From Telopea speciosissima (lineage: Eukaryota > Streptophyta > Magnoliopsida > Proteales > Proteaceae): DNA of 64,000 nt. Where the stretch lies: contig NC_057924.1 of assembly GCF_018873765.1 (NCBI RefSeq), positions 10,689,001-10,753,000 of the forward strand. Reading direction: 5' to 3'. Under the pieces are notes generated by a model that was given only the letters and a program-made list of their open reading frames with translations, was not told the origin of the DNA and did no database searches. The translations under genes and the position numbers were made by a program. Every line of letters begins with the position of its first letter. Positions within the stretch are counted from its first letter, which is position 1. Below, piece by piece: positions 61,084-64,000 of the stretch.

Positions 61084-64000
61084 GATAACACAAAGTTTTT
61101 CCACCTTACAACGCTTAAGAGACGTGCCAGGAACAGGATTAATTTCATAAATGCGCATGGGGTGACTTTTACTGAGGAAGAGGATATTGGCAGGGAGCTC
61201 ACAACTTTTTACATGAATCTCTACACCTCTCAAAATTTGCAACAAAATGATGATTATTTTCAGCCTATTAGGGGGAGAGTTTCAGAAGCAGATAATCTCT
61301 CTCTTTGCAAACCTGTGACTGATGCTGAGATCGAGAAGGTCGTGAGGTCAATGCCTGCCAATAAATCTCCAGGACCTGATGGTTATTCTGGAATGTTTTA
61401 TCACAATTCTTGGGGGGTGGTAGGGAAGGATGTCGTCAATTGTGTCAAGGCCTTTTTTAGTACTGGAACCTTCTCTCTGCAGCTGAATCAAACATATATT
61501 TCATTAATACCCAAGGTTGATCATCCAACATCAATTCAAGAGTATAGGCCGATTAGCCTTTGCAATTTTGCTTATAAGATCATTTCCAAAATCATTGTTT
61601 CCCGTTTAGGTCCTATCTTGAACAAGATCATTTCCTTCAATCAAAATGGGTTCATCAAGGGCAGGCATATACAGGATAACGTTCTCATCTGCCATGAATT
61701 AATGCACAAGATTCAGAAGACTAGAAGGGGACGAAAGTGCTATTTTTCGTTGAAGATCGACATGAACAAGGCCTATGACAGATTGGAGTGGTCTTTCCTC
61801 AGAAGTACTCTTATTAGCTTCAGCTTTGATAGCAACTGGGTGCAGAGGGTAATGTTTTGTGTGGAGACCACTCAAATGGGAATTTTATTGAATGGCTCTC
61901 CACTTCCGTTCTTTCGTCCGTCTAGAGGGCTTAAGCAAGGGGATCCTCTATCTTCTTATCTTTTTGTTTTGTGTGCGGAAGTTCTCTCTACAAAACTTGG
62001 TATCGTCTTACAAGATAGGAGAATACGTGGAATAAAAGTCAGTAGGAATGCGGAGAGCATCTCTCATATGGCCTTTGTTGACGATCTCATTCTCTTCGGG
62101 GAGGCGACAATGACGGAGGTTAGAAATCTGAATGACACACTTCAAGACTATTGCAACCATTCAGGGCAGGCGATTATTGTAAACAAAACTAGAGCTCACT
62201 TTAGCCCTAATGTGGATGCAACAGTGAAAAGGCAGTTAAGAGAATTCTTTCAGGTGTGTCCTACGTCTGCCCATGATATCTACCTTGGCATTCCTTATGT
62301 AGGGGGAAAATTTTCCAAAAACCACTGTTCAAATCTGTTGGACAGAGTTAATCAGAGATTAACCCGATGGAAGTCCCAATACCTTAGCCCGACCGGGAAA
62401 GTGATTCTGATCCAATCCACTCTGTCATCCATGCCTCTGTACACGATGTTGTGCTTTAAAGTTCCGGCATCCATTCATAAGGACCTTGATGCTGCGAGCA
62501 GAATATTTTTTTGGTCTAATGGTAGTAAGAGTTTAGTTCCAACCATTTCATGGAATACGATCTGCAAGCCCAAAAGGCTAGGAGGCCTGAATATTAAGCA
62601 GTCCAACTTTATGAATCAAGCACTATTGGCGAAGAAGGCCTGGGAACTTTTGATTCCACAGCGATCCTTGTGGGGGAGAATGATGAAGAGTAAGTATTTT
62701 CCTAACTCTTCCTTTCTTGATGCCGGGTGTCCTTCAACCGCTTCTTGGGGGTGGAAATCCATTTGTTTTGGGAGGGATCCTCCTTCGGCAGGGTCTCTTC
62801 TTTCAACTTGGTAATGGATTAGATATCAATCCCTGGACTGATTACTGGATACCAGCAGTTCGACCATCGGCCGCTCCATGTCCTCTCCCTAGGGAAGCCC
62901 CATGCAGGGTAGCTAAGCTCATTGATTCTACTCAGGGAATTTGGAAAAGAGACTTAATATTTCAATGGTGGCCTCCAAATATTGCGTATCGGATCATCTC
63001 AATAGTTATTCCTATCTTTTTAGAGACGGACAAGTTTATATGGGCCCCAACATCAAATGGTACCTTCTCAGTAGCATCAGCCTATAATCTTGCAATCTTA
63101 GGATGGCAGGAGCACCAAACATTCCCTTGGCAGAGAATTTGGCATCTTCCCTCTCCCCCTAAGGTCCTTCATTTACTGTGGAAGATACTACACCAGAAAC
63201 TTCCTTTACCTCCTCTTCTGTTGGATAGGGGTATAGTTGTTAACCCTCTGTGTGCACTATGTCACAGCGCTTCTCAGTCTGCTCAGCATCTTTTTATCGA
63301 TTGCATTTGGGCCAAGGAGGTCTGGGGTCAATCCGGATTGGAGAGTGTTTGGTATCAACACTCCATACTTTCTCTTATATCTTCTTTTGTTACAGGTCAA
63401 CAATCCCATCACAGGAATGCAGTTCTGTTGCGAGCATATTGCTGCAGTGTAGTGTGGAACATATGGGTAAGTTACTGGAATTGGATCTATTCTAAGGATC
63501 AGTTCAATCCAAGGTTAATTGCACTTCGGGCAACCTCGGCTGCAAGGGACATGCTCAAACACTTCAATGTTGGGACGACAAGGGAGAGTAGATCGATTAG
63601 ATGGGTCCCCCCCACCTCATAATGTTTTGAAGTTCAATGTAGTCGGCTCTAGCCTTGGAAATTCAGGTTCAGTGGGCATAGGAGGAGCTTGTCGCAACAC
63701 GGCATCGGCTTTTATTTTGGCTTTTTCTATTGGCATTGGGTGGAACCATGCAGTAGTAGCAGAAGCTTTAGCGTTGAGGGGAGCTTTGATCCTGGCTATC
63801 TCCATGGAGGTCAAGCAAGTTATTATTGAGAGCGATAATCTTTTTCTGGTGAAACTTATGAACAGGGAATCATTCGCCATCCCATGGAGAATAGCACATA
63901 TTGTGAATGACTGCTTCCATCTCCTTCCTCATTTTGACAATATTTCTTTCCACCATGTGCTTAGAGAGGGTAATTCTGTTACCGATTCGTTGGCCACTAT
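61084..64000 (+). mobile_element. L1-type LINE ORF2 (RT, zf-RVT, RNase H), truncated and running off the right edge
   Basis: The coding sequence begins inside ORF2 at NTKFFHLTTLKRRARNRINF (61087 on), after a TAA at 61081-61083, so the endonuclease is absent. RT blocks follow: MPANKSPGPDGYSGMFYHNS, EYRPISLCNFAYKIISKI, FSLKIDMNKAYDRLEW, RGLKQGDPLSSYLF and the catalytic box FVDD (about 62073). The zf-RVT region shows PLCALCHSASQSAQHLFIDC (about 63245-63305). An RNase H region follows from about 63615 with EALALRGAL and IESDN, but the usual first Asp of the N-V-D-G-S motif is Val. Frame changes lie near 62775-62800 and in a 7-C run (63607-63613). The RT block is one 550-codon open frame, so the copy is fairly young. 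Confidence 0.9.

Overview
This window looks like nuclear DNA of a flowering plant. The evidence is spliced genes with plant-type exons, multi-kilobase AT-rich introns, and a dense load of plant transposons: Ty1/copia and Ty3/gypsy LTR elements, L1 and RTE LINEs, an Au-type SINE, a TRIM, and many MITEs. Codon and repeat content do not identify the species. No rRNA gene, tRNA gene, CRISPR array or operon was seen. All gene models were read by eye from splice signals and reading-phase continuity.

Five host genes are supported. (1) Minus strand, 69-4877, running off the left edge: the 5' exons of an AGD5/NEVERSHED-type ARF-GAP, a zinc-finger GTPase activator of membrane traffic. (2) Plus strand, 15957-31945: an eight-exon gene for a ~514-residue protein resembling the N-terminal part of FAM21/WASHC2, an endosomal actin-regulator subunit. 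Its ~10 kb fifth intron has a GC donor. (3) Plus strand, 38264-46588: a three-exon gene for a 161-residue protein of unknown function, whose last intron holds a copia element, an Au SINE, a hAT-like MITE and a TRIM. (4) Plus strand, 48904-53158: a four-exon gene for a 103-residue single-pass mitochondrial protein, probably the plant ESSS/NDUFB11-type complex I subunit. (5) Minus strand, 56339-59295: a two-exon gene for a 694-residue membrane-anchored coiled-coil protein with an acidic, repeat-bearing tail.

Layout: 1-5.1 kb ARF-GAP gene; 5.1-15.5 kb intergenic DNA packed with foldback MITEs; 15.6-32.5 kb FAM21-like gene with RTE, L1, MITE and non-autonomous LTR insertions in its introns; 32.5-38.2 kb repeat-rich intergenic DNA with a broken gypsy element and two head-to-head LTR fragments; 38.2-46.6 kb the 161-aa gene; 46.6-48.8 kb intergenic; 48.8-53.4 kb the complex I-like gene; 53.4-56.3 kb two L1 fragments on opposite strands; 56.3-59.5 kb the coiled-coil gene; 59.5-61.1 kb intergenic; 61.1-64 kb an L1 running off the right edge.

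The most unusual signal is a set of about ten short (150-250 bp) foldback elements. Several are bounded by 9-10 bp target-site duplications and share degenerate terminal motifs, but their long GC-rich palindromic cores are unrelated. A second, hAT-like MITE family (termini CATAGTTGTCA, 8 bp duplications) is also present. The host genes are unrelated neighbours rather than a functional cluster, although two of them (ARF-GAP and FAM21-like) belong to endomembrane trafficking. I found no convincing new multi-gene system.
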